A stretch of DNA of 64,000 nucleotides from Bacillota bacterium (GCA_030525285.1 JAUNFA010000003.1:62001-126000); one strand, 5' to 3'. Shown: positions 1-9,655, counted from the stretch's first letter. The notes: generated by a model from the letters alone, not told the origin. Numbers and translations are program-made.

Positions 1-3000
1 ACATTCAACTTCGAAACGACAGGAACAATAACTGAGCCGGGTACAGTAGATAACTCCTACGAGATTAAATGGACAGGCACAGCAGCAGAAAGCGATTATG
101 TTGTTAATGCTGCAATAGGAAAGTTAACGATAACAGACAGTGAAGACGAGATTGTAGTAACTACAACAGGATATGACGGTCTGTATGATGGTAAGGAACA
201 TGCAGGAGAAGTAAGGGTAAGCAATCTTCCTGCCGGTTACAAGGTTGAGGTTGCAGAATCAAGTGCTAAGGCAACAGACGTAACAGCAGAACCTATTAAG
301 GCATCTGCTGACAAACTGGTAATCAAGAATGCTCAGGGTACAGATGTAACAGATAAGCTGAAGATTATTTATTCAGATAGTTATATTAAGATTGCACCTG
401 CACCGCTTACAGTAACAACTGATTCAGGCAGCAAGGTATACGACGGTAAGCCACTCACAGCACCTGGAAGCATGACAGGACTTGTTAATGGCGAAACTGC
501 AACATTCAAGGTAACAGGAAGCCAGACAGAAGTAGGCTCAAGCACTAATACTTACAGCATTGCATGGGATGGAACAGCCAAGAAGGACAACTACACAATC
601 AATGCTACGAAAGGCGAACTTGAAGTAACTGAGTATGCAGAGGAAATCACTGTAACTACAACAGGATTCGAAGGAACATATGACGGCAAGGAACACAAAG
701 CTAAAGTAAGTGTAAGCGAGCTGCCAGAAGGATATACTGTTGAAACAGCAACTTCAAATGCCAAGGCAACAGATGTAACAAAAGCACCTATTAATGCAAC
801 TTGCGATAACCTGGTAATCAAGAACGCTCAGGGCAAGGACGTAACAAAGCAGCTGAATGTTAAGAAGGTTGACGGCACAATTATGATAACACCTGCCGGA
901 CTGACAGTAGTAACACCATCAGCCAGCAAGGTATATGATGGGGAAGCCCTTACAAAGAAGGGAAGGATCAGTGGTTTTGTAAACGGTGAAACTGCAACAT
1001 TCAAGACAACAGGAAGCCAGACAGAAGTAGGCTCAAGCGAAAATACCTACAGCATCGAATGGGATGGAACAGCCAAGAAGACTAACTATACCATCAGCGA
1101 AAGCAAGGGAACACTTACAGTAACAGAAAACGAAGATGAGATTGTAGTAACTACTACAGGCGGAACCTTCACTTATGACGGACAGTCACATGGAGCTACA
1201 GTAAGTGTAAGCGCCCTGCCAAAGGGATATACTCTTGAAGCAGCAGAATCAAGTGCAACAGCAACTCATGTAGCAGATGGAACCGTTACGGCAACCTGTG
1301 ACAAACTGGTAATCAAGAATGCTCAGGGTAAAGATGTAACAGAGAAGCTGAAAAATAATATCAAGTATAATAACGGTGAAATTACAATAACACCTAGACC
1401 ACTTGCAGTTACAACATATGGCGGAAGCAAGGTATATGATGGGGAACCACTCACAGCAGATGGAAGCATTGATGGCTTTGCAGACGGAGAGAGTGCAGTA
1501 CTGAAAACAACAGGAAGCCAGACAGAAGTAGGTTCAAGCGATAACACATATGATATCGACTGGAACAATGCCGATGCCAAGGACTATAAGCTTGTTGAGA
1601 AGGTAGGTAAACTTGAAGTAACAGAATATGCAGGCAAGATTACAGTAACGACAACAGGCGGAACTTTCGAGTATGATGGACAGCCTCATGGAGCTACAGT
1701 AAGTGTAAGCGAACTGCCTAAGGGATATACTCTTGGAATTGCAGAATCAAGCGCGACAGCAACTCATGTAGCAGATGGAACTGTTAAGGCAACCTGCGAC
1801 AAGCTGGTAATCAGGAATGCTCAGGGTGAAGATGTAACAAACAAACTGGACATCGAGAAGATTAACGGCGAAATCATAATAACGCCGAGAACTCTCAACA
1901 TAACGACAGAAAGTGCAACCAAGGAATATGATGGTAAGCCTCTCATTCAGGAAAAATACAAGACTGAAGGCCTTGCAGGTAATGAGAGCGTTGCATTGGA
2001 AACAACAGGAAAACAGTTGGATAAGGGCTCATCAAACAATACTTATACTATCAAGTTTAAGAATGAGGACGCAGGTGCAACAGCAGTCAGATCAGACTAC
2101 ACTATCAAAGATAAACTGGGAACTCTTGAAGTAACTGCCAAGGCTGCTAAGATTAAGATAACAGCCGGAGATGCGAGCAAGAAGTACGATGGTACTCCGC
2201 TGACAAGCAAAGAGTATTCATATACTGAGGGTATCCTGGTCGATGGAGATAAGCTGGTTGTTGAAACTGAAGGTGAAATTACCGATTCCGGAACTGCAGC
2301 TAACGTAGTTAAGTCATACAAAGTAATGCGTGGCGATAAGAATGTGACTGAGAATTATACCTTTGACGAAAGTGCTGAAGGTGAACTCGAAATCACCAAG
2401 AGAGCAATCACATATACTTCAGCAGATGACAGTAAGGTATATGACGGCAAACCTTTGACCAACGATGAGGTAACCTTAACAGGAGATGGATTCGTTGAAG
2501 GTGAAGGTGCTGACATTACAGTGACAGGAAGCCGTACAGAGGTAGGTTCATCAGCCAATGAATTCAGCTACGAATTGAAGGCCGGAACCAAGAACGATAA
2601 CTATGAGATTGAAAAAATCTTTGGTAAGCTGACTGTAACCAAGAAAGAAGGAATCGTTGTAACAATAGCCGGTAAGAGTGATACTGTTACATACGATGGT
2701 AAATCACATAAGGTTGAAGGTTACGAGGTAACAAGCATTAAGCAGACCAGTGAAGACGGTTCTACAGATACCGACCTTTATAAGGAATCTGACTTCAACT
2801 TCAAGGGTAAGGCTAAAGCGGAAGGAACCGATGCAGGAACATACAATATGGGACTGTCGGCAGGTGACTTCGAGAACACAAATGAAAACTTTGAAAATGT
2901 TAAATTCGTAGTAACTGATGGAGCACTTACCGTTAAACCTGTAGAGGAAAAGGTAACTGTAACAATTACAGGTCATAATGATACAGTGACATATGACGGT

Positions 3001-4749
3001 AAATCACATAAGGTTGAAGGATTCGATTCAGATATCAGCAATGAGCTTTATACTAAGGACAGCATTAAGTTCAATGGCAAGGCTGAGGCAGAAGGAACCA
3101 ATGCAGGAACATATGACATGGGACTGTCACCGGAGAACTTCCAGAATACTGACAAGAACTTCAGCAATGTGAAATTCGTAATAAATGACGGAGCTCTCAC
3201 AATTGATCCTCTTGAAGGCGTTGTAGTTACAATAACTGAGAACAGCAAGCAGGTAACATATGACGGTAAGGAACATGAAGTTGAGGGATATAAGGTAACA
3301 GGAATTAAGGCAGGAGATGCGGATACTGAACTTTATACAGAAAATGACTTCTCATTTAAGGGTAAGGCTGAAGCTAAGGGCACCGATGTTGGAACATACA
3401 ACATGGATGTAAACTCTGAAGATTTTGTTAACAATAATGAAAACTTCAAGGGCGTACAGTTTGTTATCGTCGACGGAGCTCTCACAATTGTGCCTGCTGC
3501 AGAACCTATAGTGATTACTGCAGAATCAAAGAGCAAGATGTATGACGGTAAGCCGCTCACTGGTGGATACAGTGCTAATGAAGAAGCACTTGTAGACGGA
3601 GAAAAGCTTGTTGTAAAAACTGAGGGAAAAATTACTGATTTCGGTATGACCGATAATGTAGTAACAAGTTTCAAGGTAGTTAAGGCAGATGGAACAGACA
3701 GTACCAGAAACTATATGTTCCTCGACCCTGCAAGGGGAACTCTTGAAATCACCAAGAGACACGTTACAATGACTTCAGATACGGCCAGCAAGGAATATGA
3801 CGGTAAGCCTCTGACCAGCGACAAGGTAACAGAGACCGGAGATGGATTCATCGAGGGTGAAGGTGCTGATTATGCTGTAACCGGAAGCCGTACAAAGGCC
3901 GGAAGCAGTGATAATGAATTCACTTACACATTGAAGCCGGGAACTCTGGCGGACAACTACAATATTGAAGTTAAATACGGTACACTTACAGTAGCTCCTA
4001 AGGGCAAGGTAGTTGTTACCATTACCGGACACAACGACAGAGTAAGGTATGATGGTAATGCTCATAAGCTTGAGGGTTATGATGTATCAATAAGTGACGA
4101 GCTTTATTCGGAAGAAGATTTTGAATTCAGCGGACAGAACTCGATTTCATACACAAAACCGGGCACATACAAAATGAACCTGAAGGCTGAAGACTTTAAG
4201 AACATTAACGGAGACTTTACTGAGGTATCATTCGTTGTTGTAGATGGTCAGCTGACAATTGATGCAGTATACGATCTGACAATTCACTATGTGGACAAGT
4301 CAGGCAAGAAGGTTGCGAAGGATTACAAGGGCAAGTATATTGAAGGCGAATTGTTCAGAATACACAGTCCTAAGGTAAAGGGATATACACCTAACCTGAG
4401 TACAATCAGCAGCGGCAATAAGGGAATGCCTGCCAAGAACCTTGAGTTCAAGGTGGTTTACACTAAGAAGAATGGACCTGCAGCGGTAGTAATACCAGCT
4501 AATAATGGAGGTAACAACCTTGGTGGTGCCATTACGGGAGACAATGCGCCAGGAGCAGTTGTTGATGAAAACGGTAATCTGAAGACAATCGATAACAATA
4601 AGGTTCCTCTCGCACCAACTGATGTATACGAATGTATTCTCCACATGCTCATTATGATTGCAGCACTGCTCATATTCTTATGGTACATGGGAGATACAAG
4701 AAAGCTTCAGATTAGAATTCTGGATCTTGAAAAGGAATTGGAGGAATAG
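1..4749 (+). CDS. Giant repeat-containing surface protein, C-terminal part (5' end outside window)
   Basis: The frame is open from base 1, so the start lies upstream; at least 1582 codons are visible. Two alternating module types of about 80 residues are seen: one carries KVYDGKPLT-like and GSQTEVGSS-like signatures, the other TYDGKEH and KLVIKNAQGKDVT signatures, resembling YDG/MBG-type bacterial adhesin repeats. A further set with VTYDGKSHKVEG starts near base 2690. Near the C terminus (about bases 4270-4470) a MucBP-like module (IHYVDKSGKKVAKDYKG) follows, then a low-complexity linker, one hydrophobic segment (LHMLIMIAALLIFLWYM) and a short charged tail. There is no LPXTG motif, so membrane anchoring rather than sortase attachment is inferred. 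A role in adhesion or stalk formation is family-based inference. Confidence 0.85.
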   Translation, partial: TFNFETTGTITEPGTVDNSYEIKWTGTAAESDYVVNAAIGKLTITDSEDEIVVTTTGYDGLYDGKEHAGEVRVSNLPAGYKVEVAESSAKATDVTAEPIKASADKLVIKNAQGTDVTDKLKIIYSDSYIKIAPAPLTVTTDSGSKVYDGKPLTAPGSMTGLVNGETATFKVTGSQTEVGSSTNTYSIAWDGTAKKDNYTINATKGELEVTEYAEEITVTTTGFEGTYDGKEHKAKVSVSELPEGYTVETATSNAKATDVTKAPINATCDNLVIKNAQGKDVTKQLNVKKVDGTIMITPAGLTVVTPSASKVYDGEALTKKGRISGFVNGETATFKTTGSQTEVGSSENTYSIEWDGTAKKTNYTISESKGTLTVTENEDEIVVTTTGGTFTYDGQSHGATVSVSALPKGYTLEAAESSATATHVADGTVTATCDKLVIKNAQGKDVTEKLKNNIKYNNGEITITPRPLAVTTYGGSKVYDGEPLTADGSIDGFADGESAVLKTTGSQTEVGSSDNTYDIDWNNADAKDYKLVEKVGKLEVTEYAGKITVTTTGGTFEYDGQPHGATVSVSELPKGYTLGIAESSATATHVADGTVKATCDKLVIRNAQGEDVTNKLDIEKINGEIIITPRTLNITTESATKEYDGKPLIQEKYKTEGLAGNESVALETTGKQLDKGSSNNTYTIKFKNEDAGATAVRSDYTIKDKLGTLEVTAKAAKIKITAGDASKKYDGTPLTSKEYSYTEGILVDGDKLVVETEGEITDSGTAANVVKSYKVMRGDKNVTENYTFDESAEGELEITKRAITYTSADDSKVYDGKPLTNDEVTLTGDGFVEGEGADITVTGSRTEVGSSANEFSYELKAGTKNDNYEIEKIFGKLTVTKKEGIVVTIAGKSDTVTYDGKSHKVEGYEVTSIKQTSEDGSTDTDLYKESDFNFKGKAKAEGTDAGTYNMGLSAGDFENTNENFENVKFVVTDGALTVKPVEEKVTVTITGHNDTVTYDGKSHKVEGFDSDISNELYTKDSIKFNGKAEAEGTNAGTYDMGLSPENFQNTDKNFSNVKFVINDGALTIDPLEGVVVTITENSKQVTYDGKEHEVEGYKVTGIKAGDADTELYTENDFSFKGKAEAKGTDVGTYNMDVNSEDFVNNNENFKGVQFVIVDGALTIVPAAEPIVITAESKSKMYDGKPLTGGYSANEEALVDGEKLVVKTEGKITDFGMTDNVVTSFKVVKADGTDSTRNYMFLDPARGTLEITKRHVTMTSDTASKEYDGKPLTSDKVTETGDGFIEGEGADYAVTGSRTKAGSSDNEFTYTLKPGTLADNYNIEVKYGTLTVAPKGKVVVTITGHNDRVRYDGNAHKLEGYDVSISDELYSEEDFEFSGQNSISYTKPGTYKMNLKAEDFKNINGDFTEVSFVVVDGQLTIDAVYDLTIHYVDKSGKKVAKDYKGKYIEGELFRIHSPKVKGYTPNLSTISSGNKGMPAKNLEFKVVYTKKNGPAAVVIPANNGGNNLGGAITGDNAPGAVVDENGNLKTIDNNKVPLAPTDVYECILHMLIMIAALLIFLWYMGDTRKLQIRILDLEKELEE
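20..2000 (+). repeat. Tandem ~495-bp coding repeats in the surface protein gene
   Basis: The 10-mer acaggaagcc recurs at 514, 1009 and 1510 with the same following bases, giving periods of 495 and 501 bp, and a diverged copy of the same block stands near base 20. Each unit encodes one pair of the two alternating domains. Downstream units are more diverged; aaatcacataaggttgaagg recurs at exactly 2701 and 3001. Such identity invites copy-number change by recombination. Confidence 0.85.
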
Positions 4750-4794
4750 TATATTCGAGTAGAATACTGACTTAAAACTTCATAACAATGATGA

Positions 4795-4825
4795 GAGGAT
4801 GTTGCCTTAAGCAGCATCCTCTTTT
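4795..4825 (+). terminator. Rho-independent terminator of the surface protein gene
   Basis: An 11-bp stem (gaggatgttgc with gcagcatcctc, one G-U pair) closes a 5-base loop and is followed by TTTT, 45 bases after the stop codon. Confidence 0.85.
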
Positions 4826-4839
4826 CGACTAGTGAGGGG

Positions 4840-4869
4840 TTGAATTTTCCTTTATAAATATAGTATCAT
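4840..4869 (+). promoter_or_regulatory. Candidate sigma-A promoter for the MoxR-VWA pair
   Basis: TTGAAT at 4840-4845 and TATCAT at 4864-4869 are separated by 18 bases, directly after the preceding terminator and 85 bases before the ATPase start. Confidence 0.4.
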
Positions 4870-4954
4870 TGTATAGTGCGAAGATAGAATGTAATACATG
4901 AACGAGCATGGAATAAGTTCAAAATAATCTTATAAGCAGGAGAGGACAAAGAAA

Positions 4955-5797
4955 ATGAAAGACATGAATGTATTTAAAGGAAGCGACAATTATGTTGTCA
5001 CTGAAGAACTGATGAATGCGGTTAACGTTTCAATTGCATTAGAAAAACCGCTTCTTATCAAGGGTGAGCCGGGAACAGGCAAAACAATGCTGGCAGAGGC
5101 CATAGCAGAATCCCTGGACATGGAACTCATCATATGGGGTATCAAATCAACTACAAAGGCTCAGGAAGGACTGTATGTTTATGATACTGTTCAGAGGCTT
5201 TATGATTCACAGTTCGGTGAAGGTGATGTTAATGACATCGCTCAGTATATCAAGCTGGGTAAGCTGGGTGAAGCATTCACATCTGACAAGCAGGTGGTAC
5301 TGCTCATAGACGAAATAGACAAGGCAGACCTGGAATTCCCTAATGACCTGCTCTGGGAACTGGATAAGATGGAATTTTACATCAACGAAACAAAAGAAAC
5401 AGTTACAACAAAGCATAGACCAATCGTTATCATCACTTCCAACGCAGAGAAGGAACTTCCGGATGCATTCCTGAGAAGATGCATATTCCACTATATTCAG
5501 TTCCCTGATAAGGAAAAGATGGCGGAAATCATCAAAGTTCACTTCGGCGATGTGGATCAGACTCTTTCAGATGCAGCACTGGATGCTTTCTATGATCTCA
5601 GAAAGATGGATGAACTTCAGAAGAAGCCAAGCACATCAGAGCTTCTGGATTGGATTCAGGCTCTCATGATCAGCGGTGTTGATGTTGCTAATCTTAGTGA
5701 GAAAATGCCGTTCCTGGGAGTTCTGTTAAAGAAAAATCAGGATATTGATGTAATGAACGAAATCAAAGAAAAGGGCTATTCGCTGAGAAGATGGTAG
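4955..5797 (+). CDS. MoxR-family AAA+ ATPase
   Basis: A 280-residue single-domain AAA+ protein of MoxR/AAA_5 type. Walker A is GEPGTGKT at residues 37-44, Walker B is LLIDEID at about 117-123, and sensor/arginine-finger regions (IITSNAEKELPDAFLRRC) follow. The length fits the family. MoxR ATPases act as chaperone-like remodelers, usually with a VWA-domain partner encoded next door, to insert metal cofactors or mature protein complexes; here the partner is the gene 33 bases downstream. The ATG is preceded by AGGAGAGG at good distance. The substrate is unknown; no metalloenzyme gene is adjacent. Confidence 0.85.
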   Translation: MKDMNVFKGSDNYVVTEELMNAVNVSIALEKPLLIKGEPGTGKTMLAEAIAESLDMELIIWGIKSTTKAQEGLYVYDTVQRLYDSQFGEGDVNDIAQYIKLGKLGEAFTSDKQVVLLIDEIDKADLEFPNDLLWELDKMEFYINETKETVTTKHRPIVIITSNAEKELPDAFLRRCIFHYIQFPDKEKMAEIIKVHFGDVDQTLSDAALDAFYDLRKMDELQKKPSTSELLDWIQALMISGVDVANLSEKMPFLGVLLKKNQDIDVMNEIKEKGYSLRRW

Positions 5798-5830
5798 AAT
5801 AGACTCGCCCGCTGGCAGAAAGGATAAGAA

Positions 5831-7024
5831 ATGTTTTTAGAATTCTTCTATTTATTGAGAGCCAGAGGACTTGAAGTTTCGATTAACGAATGGATGATTC
5901 TCGTGGAAGCTTTGAACAAAGGTTTCGCCCGTTCTTCATTCAAAAGGTTTTATTATCTCTGCCGTGCCATTTTGATTAAAAGTGAATCGGACTTTGATAA
6001 TTTTGATAGGGTTTTCGCTGAATATTTCCAGAACGTGCAGACGCCGGAGGATTTGCCGGAGGAGTTCTGGAAGTGGCTTAGTGAGGACGAACAGGAAAGA
6101 CCTCTTGACGATGAAGGTAAGGGTGATGAGTGGCCAAAAGAGCTTGAAGAAATCATGCGCATGTTCAGAGAGAGAATCGAAGAACAGAAAGAAAAGCATG
6201 ACGGTGGAAGCTATTGGATTGGTACAGGCGGTACGTCGACCATGGGCCGAGGCGGATATCATACTACGGGTATTCGTACAGGTGGTGAAAGCAGACACAA
6301 ATCAGCTCTTCAGATTGCAGGTGAAAGAAACTTTAAGGATTTTAGAGACGATAAGGTTCTCGACATAAGACAGTTCCAGGTTGCTTTCAGGAAGCTTCGC
6401 CAATATTCCTCACGTGTTGAGGCTGCGAAGACAGAGCTTGATATCGATGCAACTATTGATGAAACTTGTGAAAATGCAGGTATGCTTCATATTGTATATG
6501 ACAAGCCTCGTAAAAATACGGTAAAACTGCTTCTGCTCATAGACTCTGACGGATCGATGCTGCCGTACAGCAGGCTGTGCAACAGACTTTTCCAGGCTGT
6601 AAGCAAGGCAAACCACTTCAAGGATCTGAAGGTTTATTACTTCCACAACTGCATCTACGATAATCTGTATACGACTCCATACTGCAAGAGAGGTGACTGG
6701 GTTGAAACTAACTGGGTTCTCAGCAATCTTGACAGCGAATACAAGGTTATCTTCCTGGGAGATGCGGCTATGGCGCCTTCGGAACTGTTTAGAAAAGGTG
6801 GAAATGCTATCATAGGTCTGGGCAATGATGAGCTGGGAATTGACTGGCTCAAGAAGTTCAGGAGAAGATACAAGAGATGTGTATGGCTCAATCCTATTGA
6901 CAAGGATTCATGGGAATACACTTACGGGTACAGAACAATACAGGCCATCAAGGAGGTCTTCCCTATGTTCGAGCTTACTCTTGACGGACTTGAAGCAGCA
7001 ATCAAGAAGCTTCTCGTAAAATAG
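5831..7024 (+). CDS. VWA-domain protein (CoxE-like), partner of MoxR ATPase
   Basis: 397 residues. The N-terminal half is helical, followed by an acidic/charged segment (about 85-125) and a glycine-rich linker (127-155). The C-terminal half is a von Willebrand A-type fold: the MIDAS loop is DSDGS at 238-242, where the usual motif is DxSxS, so the middle serine is replaced by aspartate. CoxE-like VWA proteins work with MoxR ATPases to recognise and remodel a client. Spacing of 33 bases from the ATPase suggests co-transcription. No signal peptide or membrane span is seen, so a cytoplasmic site is likely. The client cannot be read from the neighbourhood. Confidence 0.8.
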   Translation: MFLEFFYLLRARGLEVSINEWMILVEALNKGFARSSFKRFYYLCRAILIKSESDFDNFDRVFAEYFQNVQTPEDLPEEFWKWLSEDEQERPLDDEGKGDEWPKELEEIMRMFRERIEEQKEKHDGGSYWIGTGGTSTMGRGGYHTTGIRTGGESRHKSALQIAGERNFKDFRDDKVLDIRQFQVAFRKLRQYSSRVEAAKTELDIDATIDETCENAGMLHIVYDKPRKNTVKLLLLIDSDGSMLPYSRLCNRLFQAVSKANHFKDLKVYYFHNCIYDNLYTTPYCKRGDWVETNWVLSNLDSEYKVIFLGDAAMAPSELFRKGGNAIIGLGNDELGIDWLKKFRRRYKRCVWLNPIDKDSWEYTYGYRTIQAIKEVFPMFELTLDGLEAAIKKLLVK

Positions 7025-7042
7025 AATATTATTATGCATTTG

Positions 7043-7111
7043 AATCCCCGCGTACATATGTTTGCTAAATTACAAACGTGTGTTTACTGGACGGGGATTT
7101 TGTGCTATTAT
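7043..7111 (+). promoter_or_regulatory. lexA promoter with two LexA (SOS) boxes, inside an inverted repeat
   Basis: Two matches to the Firmicute LexA box CGAACRNRYGTTYC, each 12 of 14, stand at 7051-7064 (CGTACATATGTTTG) and 7073-7086 (CAAACGTGTGTTTA), 22 bp apart, i.e. about two helical turns. TTTACT (7083-7088) and TATTAT (7106-7111) with a 17-base spacer form a good sigma-A promoter; box 2 covers its -35. The whole block is flanked by AATCCCCG (7043-7050) and CGGGGATT (7092-7099), so the transcript from the VWA gene could fold here as a terminator-like hairpin. Autorepression of lexA is the expected function. Confidence 0.8.
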
Positions 7112-7138
7112 ATTACTATCTGAAGGGAGAGAGCAAAC

Positions 7139-7774
7139 ATGTTGAAGAACCGTGAACAGAAGATACTTGACTTCATAAGGTTGCAGATTAAGCAGAAGGG
7201 ATATCCGCCGACTGTAAGAGAGATATGCAATGAACTTGGGATTAAGTCCACATCGACAGTACATAATGATATTGCAAGTCTTATAGAGCAGGGATATATC
7301 ATGAAGGATCCGGCTAAGCCAAGGGCACTTAAGCTTGTCGATACTGATAAGGCCGAGAAAGGTGAAGAGGAGACGCAGATTAGCCATACACCAGTTGTCG
7401 AAGTGCCGCTAGTAGGCAGAATAGCTGCAGGAACTCCAATTCTTGCAGAACAGAACATAGAAGAGACTTTCCCTATTCCTGAGAGATTTATCGGTGATGG
7501 TACGAATTTCATGCTTACTGTCAAGGGTGAAAGCATGATAGAAGCAGGTATAATGGATGGGGATTATATTCTTGTTGAGAAGCAGAGCAGCGTCAGGAAC
7601 GGTGATATGGTCGTTGCGATGGTAGATGGATTTGAGAGCGAGGCGACTGTCAAAACATTTTATAGAGAAGGAGATCATGTGAGACTTCAACCTGAGAATT
7701 CGACGATGAGCCCGATTATTGTCAAGGATGTGAGAATTCTCGGTAAGGTTAAAGGTGTATTCAGATATTTTTAG
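7139..7774 (+). CDS. lexA: LexA repressor (SOS regulator)
   Basis: 211 residues, the usual length. The N-terminal winged helix (residues 1-66, with the GYPPTVREI motif) binds SOS boxes. The C-terminal S24 peptidase domain has the self-cleavage bond at A97-G98 (RIAAGTP), catalytic Ser132 (KGESM) and catalytic Lys172 (ATVK). On DNA damage, RecA filaments trigger self-cleavage and derepress repair genes. The gene has its own promoter overlapped by two LexA boxes. GAAGGGAGAG precedes the ATG. All key residues are intact, so it should be functional. Confidence 0.97.
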   Translation: MLKNREQKILDFIRLQIKQKGYPPTVREICNELGIKSTSTVHNDIASLIEQGYIMKDPAKPRALKLVDTDKAEKGEEETQISHTPVVEVPLVGRIAAGTPILAEQNIEETFPIPERFIGDGTNFMLTVKGESMIEAGIMDGDYILVEKQSSVRNGDMVVAMVDGFESEATVKTFYREGDHVRLQPENSTMSPIIVKDVRILGKVKGVFRYF

Positions 7775-7863
7775 GATTTGGTTTTTCGGATTTAGTATGC
7801 TTGGAATATCCAGATAATTAGTATTAGGATATTTATGATTGAATAAATTGTGAACGAATAAAT

Positions 7864-7905
7864 CAGCCGTACAGAATTAACCATTCTGTACGGCTGTATT
7901 TTATT
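7864..7905 (+). terminator. Strong terminator after lexA, probably bidirectional
   Basis: A perfect 14-bp stem (7864-7877 with 7883-7896) with a 5-base loop is followed by TATTTTATT. The gene on the other strand ends at 7961 and may use the same hairpin. Confidence 0.85.
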
Positions 7906-7960
7906 GCCATATACAATTTATTATGATGTTGGCTGTTATTCTTAATTCTTATGAACTGAT

Positions 7961-9655
7961 TTAATTCTTATGGTTTAATTCTTCATTACGTTTTACCTTG
8001 CCGGTGGTTGTCTTAATCATAGGAGTCTCTGTGGTTACAAGGCGATAAATTCGCTTGTAAGACGGCAAATTATCATTCAACCTGTCTATATCCAGACGAA
8101 GCAATTCGTCTTTGTCAGACGGACATACGACCTTTGCACACAGAGCCAGATCATTGTCTCCGCCGTTAACTTTCTTTGGCTCTCCGTAAACCATACATTC
8201 CTCTACATAAGGGATGTTGTTTATTAGAAGTTCAAGTTCTTCCGGGAAGACGTTTTTGCCGTTTTTGAGAACGATAACATTCTTTTTACGGCCGCATATG
8301 AAGATATAACCTTCGTCATTAAGATGAACTAAATCGCCTGTATGGAGCCATCCGTCAACGATGGTATTTGATGTTGCCTCTTCGTCCTTATAATATCCAA
8401 GCATAACACTTGGACCCTTTACGATAAGTTCTCCAATGCCGTTTTCATCAGGATCGTATATTGCAGCTTCAACATCCGGAAGTGCAAGTCCGATGGAACC
8501 TGAACTGTGCTGATATGTATTTTCTACAGCAATTATAGGTGAGGTTTCAGTCATGCCATATCCCTGGAGGGCGTTAAAGCCAAAGCCGTTTAATCCGTCA
8601 AGTGTGGCAGGATCTATGGCTGCTGCACCGCTTACAACCATTCTGAGATTGCCGCCAAGCTGATCGTGAATTTCCTTAAAGAGCTTGCGACGTACATCGA
8701 TTCCGACTTTAAGTAATAAATTTGAAACCTTGAGAGCTTTGTTAACCTTATTCTGGATACCTTTGCTTTCAATTGTCTTGAGTATGCGCGAGTACATAGA
8801 CTCAATCAGGAGAGGAACGCAGAAAAATACACTTACCTTGTATTCACAGATATTTTTTTGTACGTATCTGAGACCATCACAGTATGTTGTTACAATGCCG
8901 CATGACAGCATGATAACCTGTCCGATAATGCCAAAAGCGTGATGGTAGGGCAGGAATGCCATTGCGGTGTCGTCGTCTCTTAAATCCAGTCCCTGTACTG
9001 TAGAATGAATATTTGAAGTAATGTTATCCTGTGATAGCATTACAGCTTTTGCTTTTGATGTGGTTCCTGATGTGAAAAGGAGTATGGACATGGCGTGGGG
9101 ATCAATAGGAAGGTTTGAGAATTCTTCCACCTCTGCATCAGATGCCATGAAGCCTTCTTCAAGAAGATTACGCAGGCACAGCTTATCTGGTGCCTCATCC
9201 ATTGAGATGTATTCCTGAACGTTTACATCATCAAAGTCTTTCAAATCATCAATGAGATGTGCTACGGTCTTGTCATAAATAAGTACATCCGCCTCACTCT
9301 TGGCAAGGGAATAATGAAGTTCTTCCAGAGGAAGGAGTTTGTCAAGAGGAACGCATACACCGATTCCGCAGTTAATTGCAATATAGGAAAGAATCCACTC
9401 GTATCGGTTGACTCCGATAACGGCAATTCTTTTGCCTTTGTAACCACGATTCAACATGGCTGTACCAAGAGCATAAACCTGTTCCTTGAAATCAATGAAG
9501 TTGTAATATTTATAAGAAATATCACCTTTGTTGTGCTCTTTAATTATGAATGCAGTTGATTTACCGTATTTCTCGGCGCTACTGTTGACTAATTCTCTAA
9601 AATCACGATGTTTAGTTGAGTCGTATCTAACCTTGAGTTGCTTAATTTCTATCAT
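7961..9655 (-). CDS. AMP-forming acyl-CoA synthetase (long-chain fatty acid-CoA ligase-like)
   Basis: 564 residues of the ANL adenylating superfamily. The P-loop-like motif LLFTSGTTSKAKAVMLS lies near 193-208, YGMTETSP near 368, and the hinge WLHTGDL near 445; the C-terminal lysine region (TTTGKVKRNE) is present. The enzyme activates a carboxylic acid as acyl-AMP and transfers it to CoA. Similarity of layout to long-chain acyl-CoA synthetases is good but the acid is not defined. It is single, between two hairpins, and read toward lexA. The ribosome binding site is weak (AGAAAAAG). It may feed acyl-CoA into lipid remodelling or fermentation; this is inference. Confidence 0.8.
   Translation of the reverse strand: MIEIKQLKVRYDSTKHRDFRELVNSSAEKYGKSTAFIIKEHNKGDISYKYYNFIDFKEQVYALGTAMLNRGYKGKRIAVIGVNRYEWILSYIAINCGIGVCVPLDKLLPLEELHYSLAKSEADVLIYDKTVAHLIDDLKDFDDVNVQEYISMDEAPDKLCLRNLLEEGFMASDAEVEEFSNLPIDPHAMSILLFTSGTTSKAKAVMLSQDNITSNIHSTVQGLDLRDDDTAMAFLPYHHAFGIIGQVIMLSCGIVTTYCDGLRYVQKNICEYKVSVFFCVPLLIESMYSRILKTIESKGIQNKVNKALKVSNLLLKVGIDVRRKLFKEIHDQLGGNLRMVVSGAAAIDPATLDGLNGFGFNALQGYGMTETSPIIAVENTYQHSSGSIGLALPDVEAAIYDPDENGIGELIVKGPSVMLGYYKDEEATSNTIVDGWLHTGDLVHLNDEGYIFICGRKKNVIVLKNGKNVFPEELELLINNIPYVEECMVYGEPKKVNGGDNDLALCAKVVCPSDKDELLRLDIDRLNDNLPSYKRIYRLVTTETPMIKTTTGKVKRNEELNHKN

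Noticed and set aside
4300..4688. Minus-strand frames under the surface protein gene
   Set aside because: They follow the codon bias of the opposite strand, have no ribosome sites, and match no family; the same holds for most antisense frames in the window.
1..4749. CRISPR array in the repeated 5' region
   Set aside because: The repeats are about 495 bp, coding, and imperfect; no short repeat-spacer pattern exists here or elsewhere in the window.
5982..6368. Plus-strand frame inside the VWA gene
   Set aside because: It lies wholly within a well supported gene in another frame, without ribosome site.
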